Made by a program: the position numbers and the translations under genes. The notes below the pieces were generated by a model, which searched no databases, had not been told where the DNA came from, and saw nothing but the letters and a program-made list of their open reading frames with translations. Below are positions 1-9,361 of a stretch of 64,000 nucleotides of DNA, one piece after another. Position 1 is the first letter of the stretch; each line of letters starts with the position of its first letter. The stretch lies in NCBI RefSeq assembly GCF_026586805.1, contig NZ_JAPFHA010000005.1:186001-250000 (forward strand), in the 5' to 3' direction. Origin of the DNA: Niveibacterium sp. 24ML. Its GTDB lineage: Bacteria > Pseudomonadota > Gammaproteobacteria > Burkholderiales > Rhodocyclaceae.

Positions 1-53
1 CGTGGCGAAAGCCCCGGATTCCGGCGCGTGCCGTCATCCGGGCTCCTTGCGGG
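1..53. repeat. Half of a dispersed GC-rich palindromic repeat (cut by window edge)
   Basis: The stretch contains CCCCGGATTCCGG followed by CATCCGGGCTC. This matches the right arm of the imperfect palindrome at 9215-9303, which has CCCCGGATTCCGG followed by CATCCAGGCTAC. It lies just downstream of the minus-strand chemoreceptor gene. The other arm would lie outside the window, so the full element cannot be judged. Function unknown; such elements are common intergenic repeats in high-GC Proteobacteria. Confidence 0.5.
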
Positions 54-2132
54 TCAGGCGATGCGGAACTGTTCGGTCAGCGCATGGGTCTGGGCCGCAA
101 GTTGTTCGAGGTGGCGGGCGGACTCGGCCACCAGCGTGGCGGCGGTGCTGCCGGTTTCGGCGTTGCGGGCAACGAATTCGACCTGTTTGGTGATTTCGCG
201 CGCCGCCGCAGCCTGTTCGCGCAGCGCGTGGCTGATGTCGTGCACCGCGGCCAGCACCCGTTGCGAGCCGTCGAGGATGCCGGTGATCGAATGGCCCGCC
301 TGCTCGGCAAGTTGCACGCCGCTGGCGGCCTGGGTGACGCTGCTGTTCATCTCCTGCACCGCGCGGCCGGTGCATTGCTGAATCTGGCTGATCATGCCGC
401 CGATTTCGCCGGTGGCCTTGCCGGTGCGTTCGGCGAGCTTGCGCACCTCGTCGGCCACCACCGCAAAGCCGCGGCCCTGTTCGCCGGCGCGGGCCGCTTC
501 GATGGCGGCGTTCAGCGCGAGCAGGTTGGTCTGATCCGACACTTCGCGGATCACGCCGACGATGCTGGAAATTTGCCGCGAGAGTTGTTCAAGCTCGCCG
601 ATGCTGCCGGCGGCGGTGTTGATGGCGGCGGCGATGCGCTGCATTTCACTGCTGGCGTCGCCGATGACGCGCCCCCCTTCGCTTGAGCTTTCGGCAGCTT
701 CCTGCGTGGCGCCCGAGGCAAGATTGGCGCGGTCTTCCACCATGTCGATCGATACCGACAGTTCCTCCACCGCAGCAGCCATGCCCGATGCGGTGCTGGA
801 CTGCGCCTGCGAAACCTCGGCGCTGCGCCCGGCCGCGGCGGCAAGTTCGGTCGAGGCCTGGTTCAGCGCCTCGGCGTTCTGGCGGATCGTGGCGATGAGC
901 TCGTGCAGCGAATTTCGCATGATCGCCACGTCGCTGATCATCTCGCCCAGTTCGTCGTTGCTGCCGGGCGGCAGCGTGGCGGTCAGGTTGCCGCGCGCGA
1001 TGGCGCGGGTGGCGTAGCGGGCGGCACTCAGATTGCGCAGGATGTGGCGCTGGTTAGCCAGTGCAAACGCCAGCGTGAGCCCGCCGCCCAGCGCGATGAG
1101 GATGATCGCGCGCATCAGGTTGCTCTGGAAGTTGCGCTTGCTGGCCTCGTACGAATCGGCCGACACGCCGATCTGGTAGCCCTTGAGGCGGTCGATCGAT
1201 GCTTCCTGCACCATGCGCTGAGCCTGCAGACTCTCGTGGATGGTCTTGCGCGCGGCGTCCAGATTGCCGGCCTCGATTTGCTCCATGCCCTGCTCGATCA
1301 ACGCCCACATCGCATCGCGCTGCGTAAGGTGTGCGTCGGCGAGTGGCTTCTCGTCAGGCGTGACATCGGTGGCGAGATAGCTTTGCCAGGCCTTGGCAAT
1401 GCCTGCCTTGTTCTCATTGATCGCAGCGCGGTGCTTTGCAACTGCGGCCTTGTCGGCGGCCTCCTGCTCGGCGAGCAGCAGGTCGATCAGGCTCATCTGG
1501 TTAAGGTCGTTGATTTCAGACAGCCGGTCGATCGGCACCAGCCGGTCTTTGTAGATGGTGGCAAGCGCATTGCTCGCGTGGCGCAGGTTGAACAACCCGT
1601 CGCTGGCCACCAGGGCAATCGTGAGCAGCGGAATCAGTACCATCAGCCACAAGCGGGAGGCGACACGCATGGCCGGCAGACGCAGCCGCCCGCGACTTGT
1701 ACGCACTTGGCCCTGCGCCAGCCGGATGCCGGGGTTATCACGCATGCGGGCGTAGAGCGCTTCGGCTGCCGCAACCTCCTCGCGGCTCGGCCGGGTGCGC
1801 ACCGATGAGTAGCCGCTATCGTCCGGCAGCGGGGCAACGGCGGCCCGCACCCAGTAATGGTCACCGTTCTTGCGCCGGTTCTTGACCATGCCGGACCACG
1901 GGCGGCCCTTCTTCAGCGTGGCCCACAGGTCGCGGAAGGCTTCGACCGGCATGTCCGGATGGCGCACAAGGTTGTGCGGCGCCCCGATCAACTCGTCGCG
2001 GGTGAAACCGGCCGCCTCGACGAATTCTTCATTGCAGGCGGTGATCTGCCCCTTTTTGTTGGTTCGCGAAATGATCGCGGCGCCATCGTGCAACACGTAT
2101 TCGTTCTGGGTGACAGGCTGGTTGTTGCGCAT
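54..2132 (-). CDS. PAS-domain methyl-accepting chemotaxis protein (Aer-like layout)
   Basis: This 692-aa chemoreceptor should sense a ligand or redox state and control a CheA kinase at the inner membrane. The N-terminus is a cytoplasmic PAS domain (about residues 10-115, with the 'GFTRDELIG' type core). A membrane helix follows at about 161-181, then a four-helix-bundle-like loop, a second helix at about 341-359, a HAMP region to about 415, and a long coiled-coil signalling domain. The hairpin tip at about 530-570 carries the conserved [17 protein letters not shown] motif. Unlike Aer it has a large segment between two membrane helices, so it may have both a PAS sensor and a periplasmic sensor. 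No che gene is adjacent. The ligand cannot be told from the sequence. Confidence 0.93.
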   Translation of the reverse strand: MRNNQPVTQNEYVLHDGAAIISRTNKKGQITACNEEFVEAAGFTRDELIGAPHNLVRHPDMPVEAFRDLWATLKKGRPWSGMVKNRRKNGDHYWVRAAVAPLPDDSGYSSVRTRPSREEVAAAEALYARMRDNPGIRLAQGQVRTSRGRLRLPAMRVASRLWLMVLIPLLTIALVASDGLFNLRHASNALATIYKDRLVPIDRLSEINDLNQMSLIDLLLAEQEAADKAAVAKHRAAINENKAGIAKAWQSYLATDVTPDEKPLADAHLTQRDAMWALIEQGMEQIEAGNLDAARKTIHESLQAQRMVQEASIDRLKGYQIGVSADSYEASKRNFQSNLMRAIILIALGGGLTLAFALANQRHILRNLSAARYATRAIARGNLTATLPPGSNDELGEMISDVAIMRNSLHELIATIRQNAEALNQASTELAAAAGRSAEVSQAQSSTASGMAAAVEELSVSIDMVEDRANLASGATQEAAESSSEGGRVIGDASSEMQRIAAAINTAAGSIGELEQLSRQISSIVGVIREVSDQTNLLALNAAIEAARAGEQGRGFAVVADEVRKLAERTGKATGEIGGMISQIQQCTGRAVQEMNSSVTQAASGVQLAEQAGHSITGILDGSQRVLAAVHDISHALREQAAAAREITKQVEFVARNAETGSTAATLVAESARHLEQLAAQTHALTEQFRIA

Positions 2133-2350
2133 TGGCGGCCTCGCTCACGAAGGGATGTCCTGCTCTGCGTTGTAGACCAACGGCATCCGGCGCCAAGAAC
2201 TTGAATACCGCCTGCTTGAAACGAAGGCATTTGCCACAGTCGCGGCTGGAGGCGCGGTGCGAAGCCGGCGCCGCAGCGATGGCGACGCGCCAAGAAAAAG
2301 CCCGCCCGATGGCGGACGCATCAAGTTGTGCGATAGCGCAACTTGGCCGC

Positions 2351-2519
2351 TGAGCGGCTTATGCCGGATCCGTTTTGGCCCCGTGGATTCTTGTCGTGTT
2401 CTCCGCATTCCTGGCCGTTGCCGTTGAAGCCGGTCTATTGCGGCGCGCCTTCGGCGGTGAAGATGTGGGGGGGCGACGAGGTCGAGCAAGCAACGGTCGT
2501 ACGAGGTGAGGCTCACGCC
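2351..2519 (-). pseudogene. Decayed fragment of an ettA 3' end (EttA C-terminus)
   Basis: Read on the minus strand, this segment follows the last ~60 residues of the intact EttA encoded at 11787-13451. It begins LTSYDRCLLD (intact: VTSHDRWFLD). After a frameshift at a run of seven C it continues HIFTAEG (intact: HILAAEG), then Q-stop-TGFNGNGQE (intact: QWTFFNGNYQE), and it ends near ISR. A Trp codon has become TAG. Only the 3' end is recognisable and nothing upstream resembles EttA. The rest of the 512-bp gap (2133-2350, 2520-2644) shows no gene I can support. Confidence 0.8.
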
Positions 2520-2644
2520 GGCGGCGCAGTCCAGCGACCCGGGATTGCGCGCCGGGCTCGCGCAAGGCAAGGAGGGGCTTGCCGCGTGGCGGGCGTTCTC
2601 GTAACTTTTCGCCCTGCGTTGTTCTTGCTCATGAGGAGGTTCGC

Positions 2645-3277
2645 ATGCGCATCTTCGACACTCTCTCGGCCCAGATCGACAGCGTGGGCCTGCCACTCTT
2701 TGCCGTAACCCTAGCCGCGGTGCCGCGCGCCGATACGCCGCTGCTGATGTTCATGCACTGGCACGGCTTCCGGCGCGAAGGCCCGCGCCGCACTGCGGAC
2801 GCCAGCCGCGAAGCGCGGCCGGTGGCAAGTTCTGCCTTGCAGATCAACAGCCGCTGGCAGGCCATCGCCCACATCGAATCAGACGTCCTCGACGCGGCCT
2901 GGCAGTTGGGCGCCTGGAATCTTGAACGCGACGAGAAGCGGGCCTGCAACACCGTCGGGGCGCCGCTCAGCGAGGCACTGGCCTGCCGGCAAGCCTTCGG
3001 CGATTACCCCGCCTTCGACGAGCGCGAAACCCTGCTGGCCGAAGCGCCCGATCGCGCATCGCTGATGCAGCTCGCGGCCGAAGTGGGATACGTGCAGTGG
3101 CAGTTCCGGCCGGTGGCCGGCGGTGTGTGGGCCGCAAGCGGCGGCGACGACACGCTGGACGCCAGCGGCCACCGCGCGCCGCCCTGTCCGGTCAGCGCTG
3201 AAAGCCTCGCCGGGGGCGCGCGGCGCAGTCGCCGCACGGTGTACCGCTTGGGCGCGGTGCATCGCCTGATCGTCTGA
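2645..3277 (+). CDS. Hypothetical protein, 210 aa
   Basis: I do not recognise this protein. The ATG at 2645 is chosen because AGGAGG lies 6-7 bases upstream; an in-frame start at 2579 lacks such a site. The product is soluble, with no signal peptide or membrane helix. It has an aromatic/His patch (LLMFMHWHGFRRE) near residue 40 and a basic C-terminus (GARRSRRTVYRLG). Base composition and codon use match the neighbouring core genes, so it is probably expressed. It ends 10 bases before the -35 element of the groES promoter and stands alone. No function is proposed. Confidence 0.7.
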   Translation: MRIFDTLSAQIDSVGLPLFAVTLAAVPRADTPLLMFMHWHGFRREGPRRTADASREARPVASSALQINSRWQAIAHIESDVLDAAWQLGAWNLERDEKRACNTVGAPLSEALACRQAFGDYPAFDERETLLAEAPDRASLMQLAAEVGYVQWQFRPVAGGVWAASGGDDTLDASGHRAPPCPVSAESLAGGARRSRRTVYRLGAVHRLIV

Positions 3278-3286
3278 AAATGCCCT

Positions 3287-3315
3287 CTTGAAACCGCCGG
3301 GGGCCGCCCCTATTT
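3287..3315 (+). promoter_or_regulatory. Sigma-32 (heat shock) promoter for groES-groEL
   Basis: CTTGAAA at 3287-3293 is followed after 13 bases by CCCCTATTT at 3307-3315. This closely fits the RpoH consensus CTTGAAA-N11-15-CCCCATNT. It lies about 100 bp before the groES start. No CIRCE/HrcA inverted repeat is visible between 3278 and 3420, so sigma-32 control is the simplest reading. Confidence 0.75.
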
Positions 3316-3419
3316 CGGCCCCGTTGGCCCCCGCAAGGGCCGACGAGCCGGTGCGCCAGTGTGCTCACGGTGCGCCGCGCTCATCCGTTTCCGTTATCTG
3401 AATCGCACAGGAGATCGAT

Positions 3420-5410
<1,991 letters not shown>

Positions 5411-5423
5411 GCCGCATCGCCCC

Positions 5424-5457
5424 AACAACAAAGCCCGCTTCGGCGGGCTTTGTTGTT
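5424..5457 (+). terminator. Rho-independent terminator of groESL
   Basis: A perfect 15-bp stem (AACAACAAAGCCCGC paired with GCGGGCTTTGTTGTT) around a TTCG tetraloop starts 14 bp after the groEL stop. The A/T-rich outer arms let it work in both directions. The following 5458-5554 holds nothing else I can support. Confidence 0.85.
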
Positions 5458-5554
5458 GCCGGGCTCGCGCGCGAAGGAAGCGCTTCGCCGGGCGTGGCAC
5501 GCGCCGACCGGCGCGCCCCTACCGACCGTGAGAAGCCGCGCGTCCCGCGCAGGC

Positions 5555-5953
5555 TCAGCGCTGCGCCGGCACCGCCCCCACCATTGCCGGGTTCACGTTC
5601 ACCAGGCTGCTGTCGGCATCGGCTGCACAGGGTCGGTCAGCGTACTCGACCTGCCCGCCGACGACGCATTTGTACGATCGCCCGCGCGGCACGCCACCGT
5701 TCGCCGTGGCCGCTGGCGCCGGCAGCTCGCTCGCCTGCCGTGGCGCTGGCTCGACCCAAGGCGGCGTACCGCGGGCATTGCCACCGGGTGCGCGCTGGGC
5801 GGGGGGTGAATGCGGTGTCGCCAGGCTTGAATCCGTGGGGGGCAGGCCGAATCGCGGCGCCGGCGAAACGCCCGCCGCCAGCCAGGTGATGAACGCAGCC
5901 CCAGCCAATGCGATAGCGAAGTGCTTCCAGGAAAACGCGTACTTGGTGCTCAT
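5555..5953 (-). CDS. Membrane-anchored periplasmic protein, DUF4124-like
   Basis: This 132-aa protein begins MSTKYAFSWKHFAIALAG, with one N-terminal hydrophobic helix (about 8-28). A Pro/Ala-rich linker follows (about 35-90), then a short C-terminal module, RSYKCVVGGQVEYADRPC. That module resembles the Cys-pair motif of DUF4124-type periplasmic proteins (YKC...G...YSDRPC). The start at 5953 is chosen over a longer in-frame extension because the signal or anchor helix follows directly. It is divergent from the Mrr-like gene; the 130-bp gap holds a (CCCCCG)3 tract near 6057-6074. Role unknown. Confidence 0.6.
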   Translation of the reverse strand: MSTKYAFSWKHFAIALAGAAFITWLAAGVSPAPRFGLPPTDSSLATPHSPPAQRAPGGNARGTPPWVEPAPRQASELPAPAATANGGVPRGRSYKCVVGGQVEYADRPCAADADSSLVNVNPAMVGAVPAQR

Positions 5954-6083
5954 GATCGGGGCAAGCGAAATCAGGTGTGACGAATTCCAGGCCCGCGCGC
6001 CGCATTTGACGTTTGTCCACCCACGGCGCACTTCGTCACCCCTAGAATGGCCACAGCCCCCGCCCCCGCCCCCGATCGCCGCC

Positions 6084-7040
6084 ATGGCCCGCTACCGCCG
6101 TAAAGACGAAGGTCTGCTCACCCTCGCGCTGCAAGCGCCGTGGTACGTCTCGGCCGTCTTCGCGCTCGCCATCTTCATCGGCGTCTTCGTCTGGCTGCCG
6201 CGCACCACCGCCTTCGGCATCTGGGGCGCCGGCATGTACGCCGGCACGCGGCCCTTCGCACTGATCGCCCTGTTTGTCTTTTCCGCGATCGCGATTTACA
6301 AGTTCCTCCAACAGCTCGCGTCTCAACGCGGCGGCTACACCTACGCTTTTGAGCCCAAGGCGCGCCAGACTTCGGCCGATTGGGGCCGCGTCGCATCCGG
6401 CGATGCACGCGTCGAGCCGACAAACCAGCTCGCGCCCGATGAGTGTGCGGACGGCTCAGCGCGCGCTGCTGACGCGCGGCCCACCGAATGGTCGCTTACC
6501 GTGCTGCGCGATATGGAATGGAAGCGCTTCGAAGACCTGTGCCTCGCCTTCTACCGCGCCAAAGGCATCCGCGCCGAAAGCACCCCGCTGGGGCCAGACG
6601 GCGGCGTCGACCTGCGCCTCTACCAGGACGACGCCGACCCGCAACGCTGCACCGCCATCGTCCAATGCAAAGCCTGGGGCGAACGCGCTGTCGGCGTAAA
6701 GCTGATCCGCGAACTGCGCGGCGTCATGGCCCACGAAGGCGTCGACAAAGGCTTCTTCATGGCACCCGGCCGCTACACCGAAGAAGCCCGCGCCTTCGCC
6801 GCCGCCAACCGGATCACATTGATAGACGGCCGTCAGCTGCTCGCGATGCTCCAGCGCCTGCCCGCCGACGTCAGCCGCAAGCTGCTCGCCGCTGCGACGG
6901 CGGGGGACTGGACGACGCCGAGTTGTCCGTCCTGTGGAATCAAGATGGTCGCGCGCGAAAGTGCGCGAGGGGCGTATTGGGGGTGCGCGGCATTTCCAAA
7001 GTGCAAACAAACCTTGGGGATGCGCGAATGCAAGACCTGA
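6084..7040 (+). CDS. Membrane-anchored Mrr-type restriction endonuclease-like protein with zinc ribbon
   Basis: The 318-aa product has two N-terminal membrane helices (about 21-38 and 57-74). A cytoplasmic PD-(D/E)XK nuclease fold of the Mrr family follows at about 140-255, with GPDGGVDLRLY (Asp176) and the QCK triad (Gln194-Lys196). A C-terminal topoisomerase-type C4 zinc ribbon has Cys281, Cys284, Cys301 and Cys307. Mrr relatives cut modified DNA; similar membrane-anchored proteins are widespread but their role is not established. There is no partner methylase or adjacent defence gene. The last six residues (MRECKT) and the stop codon are supplied by a copy of the REP-like repeat, so the natural C-terminus was probably different. 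Confidence 0.85.
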   Translation: MARYRRKDEGLLTLALQAPWYVSAVFALAIFIGVFVWLPRTTAFGIWGAGMYAGTRPFALIALFVFSAIAIYKFLQQLASQRGGYTYAFEPKARQTSADWGRVASGDARVEPTNQLAPDECADGSARAADARPTEWSLTVLRDMEWKRFEDLCLAFYRAKGIRAESTPLGPDGGVDLRLYQDDADPQRCTAIVQCKAWGERAVGVKLIRELRGVMAHEGVDKGFFMAPGRYTEEARAFAAANRITLIDGRQLLAMLQRLPADVSRKLLAAATAGDWTTPSCPSCGIKMVARESARGAYWGCAAFPKCKQTLGMRECKT

Positions 7041-7044
7041 CCCC
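7021..7044 (-). repeat. REP-like repeat copy 1, overlapping the Mrr gene end
   Basis: The sequence reads GAATGCAAGACCTGACCCC, the reverse complement of the family core GGGGTCAGGTCTTGCATTC. It overlaps the last codons and stop (TGA) of the nuclease gene. It is one of at least six related copies between 7021 and 10010. Confidence 0.8.
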
Positions 7045-7171
7045 GCGAACTCCATGACCCTCCAATCACGCCCGCCGGGCTGGCCCTGCAGGGCCAATCG
7101 GGCGAACCCAAACTCTCTCACTCATACACCACGCGGTGGGACATCAACACCACTGAAGGCGTTATGACGCG

Positions 7172-7489
7172 ATGAAATCACACTTCTGCATGCTTCTGAT
7201 TGGAATGCTCCCCTCGCTGGCGCTCGCCTTCCAGCCGAAAGGCACAGTGCTCTGCCAAGACCCCGCGACCGAAGTGCACCGCACTGTGTGGGCAAAGACA
7301 TGCCCGCGCGGCACCGTGGAGGTGTTCGCGTTGGAAGTCGGAGGCGCAGGAGGGTACTGGACGAGTTCGGGACAGTGGGTCGGTCAAGTTGCGCCACGAG
7401 TTGATCGCTCAAAGCTTCGAGAGACGTCCGCCAGCGACCGTCAGGCGGTGGAATCACTGTTAGATCGAGTTCCGAACGCCTCGCGTTAG
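7172..7489 (+). CDS. Small secreted protein, 105 aa
   Basis: I do not recognise this protein. It starts MKSHFCMLLIGMLPSLALA, a clear Sec signal peptide with a likely cut after ALA. The mature part is about 85 residues, with a cysteine pair (VLCQDP and KTCPRG) that could form a disulfide, then a Gly/Trp-rich stretch (GGAGGYWTSSGQW). It lies between copies of the REP-like repeat, in an accessory region. There is no obvious ribosome site before 7172, which lowers confidence. Confidence 0.5.
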   Translation: MKSHFCMLLIGMLPSLALAFQPKGTVLCQDPATEVHRTVWAKTCPRGTVEVFALEVGGAGGYWTSSGQWVGQVAPRVDRSKLRETSASDRQAVESLLDRVPNASR

Positions 7490-7565
7490 GAGAGGAGTAC
7501 AGCCATGTCACGCCGCAAACTTGAACTGAACCCGGCCCCCGGGCCGAGCAAGGGTGCGGGGGTGC

Positions 7566-7590
7566 GGGGTCAGGTCTTGCATTCACTCAT
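7566..7590 (+). repeat. REP-like repeat copy 2
   Basis: It carries the full core GGGGTCAGGTCTTGCATTC followed by ACTCAT. With copy 4 (7656-7683), which is inverted, it forms a pair whose 19-base cores are perfect reverse complements about 80 bp apart. This arrangement is reminiscent of a BIME. Confidence 0.85.
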
Positions 7591-7618
7591 GTACGCGGGC
7601 CGGGGGCTGAATCGCAGA

Positions 7619-7641
7619 GTCGGGTCTTGCAATCGCACATT
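7619..7641 (+). repeat. REP-like repeat copy 3 (degenerate)
   Basis: GTCGGGTCTTGCAATCGC followed by ACATTC matches the family without the leading GGGGTCA. It sits between inverted copies 2 and 4. Confidence 0.55.
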
Positions 7642-7655
7642 CACCCTGCCGCTCT

Positions 7656-7683
7656 GAATGAACGAATGCAAGACCTGACCCCC
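7656..7683 (-). repeat. REP-like repeat copy 4, inverted
   Basis: GAATGCAAGACCTGACCCC is the exact reverse complement of the core in copy 2. It is the inner-facing partner of the inverted pair. Confidence 0.85.
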
Positions 7684-7864
7684 AAAGTTGCTCGCTACGG
7701 GCACCTTGAGGACGTATGAGGCGAGGCTGAGACATGAATCGAAATTTCTCGCCCCTAAATAGGGATGCCGCGACTAACTCGTTCAACCCGCTTACCTACT
7801 GCGTCGCTAGCTAAGTGACTTTTGTCACGCAGCTGCGGCTATCTCTCAAAATCAGGAGATTCAT

Positions 7865-8608
7865 GTGACCAAGAGTTTCATATTCATCCTTTCTACAACT
7901 CTCATCCTGTCTGCTTGCGTAACGGCACATGACAGAAAGTCGGCAGCGGCGAATATAGACTTGCCTGTAGTCACAATGGCAAACCAGGAAGACTACCGTC
8001 TTCCTTACAACGAATCCGCGGAGGCTTTGCTCTTTAGCATCTCACCTCATGGTGGAGACATCCTTGGTTTACATTCTTCCGAAGAAGAATTCTTAGCTCC
8101 ATCCACTACAACAGGTTTTTCAAAAGAGCAATTATTTGGTCGAATTAAGCAATTTGCAAACCGCTCCGAACCAATCAGGAAAAATGACTACCTTGAAATC
8201 TCTATAACCCCCGAAGAAACAAGGCTTTCGCGAGTGGTCATCCTTGCATATGATTCATATCTTTACATGAACGACTTCAGGCGAGATATCGGCTATACAG
8301 GCCTAAAAGATACATTATCAAACAACGACTTGCTCCCCTTGTATGTTGATCGACCTTGTTCCATTAAAGGGGTAATCAGACTCAACAACGAAACCGCAGA
8401 ATTCGATGTTGAAATACCACGACCCGGACTTCACCTGCTAATTGTCGAACGGAAAACGCCCGGAATTGCACGAGTCAAGTTCGCCAATCAAGATATTAGA
8501 CCAGCCATTGTGGTGGACACATATGCAAGCTATAGGGAGTGGCTGTCTGAAAATCCACCCTCGTTGGGCGAATCAAGAAAAGTACCTCAGCTGGAATTGA
8601 TGGAGTGA
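7865..8608 (+). CDS. AT-rich putative lipoprotein, 247 aa
   Basis: The GTG start at 7865 is supported by AGGAGAT 4 bases upstream; a nearby ATG at 7863 is out of frame. The product starts MTKSFIFILSTTLILSAC, a lipoprotein signal with lipobox LSAC, so it should be lipid-anchored in the envelope. The mature part has no family I recognise. Base composition is much richer in A/T than any neighbour, and it uses codons (TTA, ATA, AGA) rare elsewhere in the window. That is a strong sign of horizontal transfer. REP-like repeats lie on both sides. A short frame (8616-8744) follows. Confidence 0.75.
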   Translation: MTKSFIFILSTTLILSACVTAHDRKSAAANIDLPVVTMANQEDYRLPYNESAEALLFSISPHGGDILGLHSSEEEFLAPSTTTGFSKEQLFGRIKQFANRSEPIRKNDYLEISITPEETRLSRVVILAYDSYLYMNDFRRDIGYTGLKDTLSNNDLLPLYVDRPCSIKGVIRLNNETAEFDVEIPRPGLHLLIVERKTPGIARVKFANQDIRPAIVVDTYASYREWLSENPPSLGESRKVPQLELME

Positions 8609-8615
8609 CGAGACC

Positions 8616-8744
8616 ATGGACAATACCGAGAACGTGGCTTACGTTTCGCTTAGCAGGGTGATGCAAAACCCGGCGGGTGTACGGGGTCAGGTCTTGCAAT
8701 CGCGCATTCTGCGTGGAGATCCTGATCTGCCCCGTATTCCGTAG
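8616..8744 (+). pseudogene. Short reading frame fused into REP-like repeat
   Basis: An ATG 7 bp after the lipoprotein stop opens a 42-aa frame (MDNTENVAYVSLSRVM...). After about 20 residues it enters REP-like copy 5 as AGVRGQVLQS. The same frame and nearly the same peptide appear in the frame at 7505. This is probably the 5' stub of a gene cut by the repeat. Low confidence that it is expressed. Confidence 0.3.
8683..8709 (+). repeat. REP-like repeat copy 5
   Basis: GGGGTCAGGTCTTGCAATC followed by GCGCATTC, in the same orientation as copies 2 and 6. Confidence 0.8.
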
Positions 8745-8847
8745 CAGCGGTTTGGCGCGAAATCCTAGGTTGGGATGTGTCTTGGGGAATCGTGATCCGA
8801 CGCCGACTGCGCCCATCAGTCCGGCATAAGTGCCGACCAAGATGAAG

Positions 8848-8886
8848 CTAGGCCAGCGGTAGTTTCATTTCCTCAAGGCCCGCCAA
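8848..8886 (-). pseudogene. C-terminal remnant of a HipA-like (YjjJ-type) gene
   Basis: Read on the minus strand, the 39 bp encode LAGLEEMKLPLA and a TAG stop. The intact HipA-like protein at 10239-11594 ends LAGLEALKLPLA-stop. Similarity stops just before REP-like copy 6 (8897), so the upstream part of this second copy seems to have been replaced at the repeat. The surrounding 8745-9065 holds no gene I can support. Confidence 0.7.
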
Positions 8887-8896
8887 AGGGGAGCCC

Positions 8897-8923
8897 GGGG
8901 TCAGGTCTTGCATTCACTCATTT
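8897..8923 (+). repeat. REP-like repeat copy 6
   Basis: GGGGTCAGGTCTTGCATTC followed by ACTCATTT. It is nearly identical to copy 2 and abuts the hipA-like remnant. Confidence 0.85.
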
Positions 8924-9065
8924 GTCGACGAGCGAAGGCCTGATCTTCTCCCGCCGGCGTTACGCAGCGCCATGACGGCCAGGAGAGAGGCCGAGGACTG
9001 TCTGAGCGACGAGCGCAGTGAGGAGCGAGTTCCGCAGGCCCCCGGCCGTGCGAGCAGCGCAGGGA

Positions 9066-9206
9066 CGTCAGGTGCGCAGCGCCTGACCGCAATCGCGAGC
9101 GGCGCTCTTTGCTTACTTTCTGGCGCTGGAGGCAGAAAGTAAGCCGCCCGCCGGGGCGGGACCCGGCCGGCCAAGCGAGCAGGTCCGAACCCCCGCTTGC
9201 TCGAAC
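9066..9206. repeat. ~140-bp direct repeat, copy A
   Basis: This 141-bp segment recurs at 10081-10220 with about four differences. It starts CGTCAGGTGCGCAGCG. Its centre is a perfect hairpin: GCTTACTTTCTG (9110-9121) paired with CAGAAAGTAAGC after a 10-base loop. The two copies bracket the gene at 9362-9961. The rest of 8924-9361 holds only this and the palindrome at 9215-9303. Confidence 0.9.
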
Positions 9207-9214
9207 AAAGCACC

Positions 9215-9303
9215 GTAGCCCGGATGCGGCGCAGCGGAATCCGGGGTCCCCGGCACGTGTGCGCAAGGCCCCGGATTCCGGCTTTCGCCTCCATCCAGGC
9301 TAC
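9215..9303. repeat. Imperfect GC-rich palindrome
   Basis: The left arm is GTAGCCCGGATGCGGCGCAG then CGGAATCCGGGG. The right arm is its near reverse complement, CCCCGGATTCCGGCTTTCGC then CTCCATCCAGGCTAC. Such elements can fold into a long hairpin in RNA or DNA. A related half-element is at 1-53. It lies 58 bp before the gene at 9362. Confidence 0.8.
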
Positions 9304-9361
9304 GTCGAGCCCGCCCTGCATTCAGCATCCAAGCGAATAGCACCGTAAGGAGCAATTGGAA

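Larger units (their letters stand above)
7505..7657 (+). pseudogene. Short reading frame running into REP-like repeats (probable truncated gene)
   Basis: An ATG at 7505 with GGAGAGGAG about 8 bases upstream opens a 50-aa frame (MSRRKLELNPAP...). After about 20 residues it reads through REP-like copy 2 as AGVRGQVLHS, then through copy 3, and stops at 7657. A good ribosome site with a body made mostly of repeat suggests a gene whose 3' part was replaced by repeats. It may also be chance. The remainder of 7658-7864 holds repeat copy 4 and no supportable gene. Confidence 0.3.

Noticed and set aside
3278..3419. CIRCE (HrcA) operator before groES
   Set aside because: I looked for TTAGCACTC-N9-GAGTGCTAA and found nothing close; the sigma-32 match explains heat-shock control.
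6057..6074. (CCCCCG)3 tandem tract as a phase-variable switch
   Set aside because: Only three units, outside any frame; too short to argue for slippage control.
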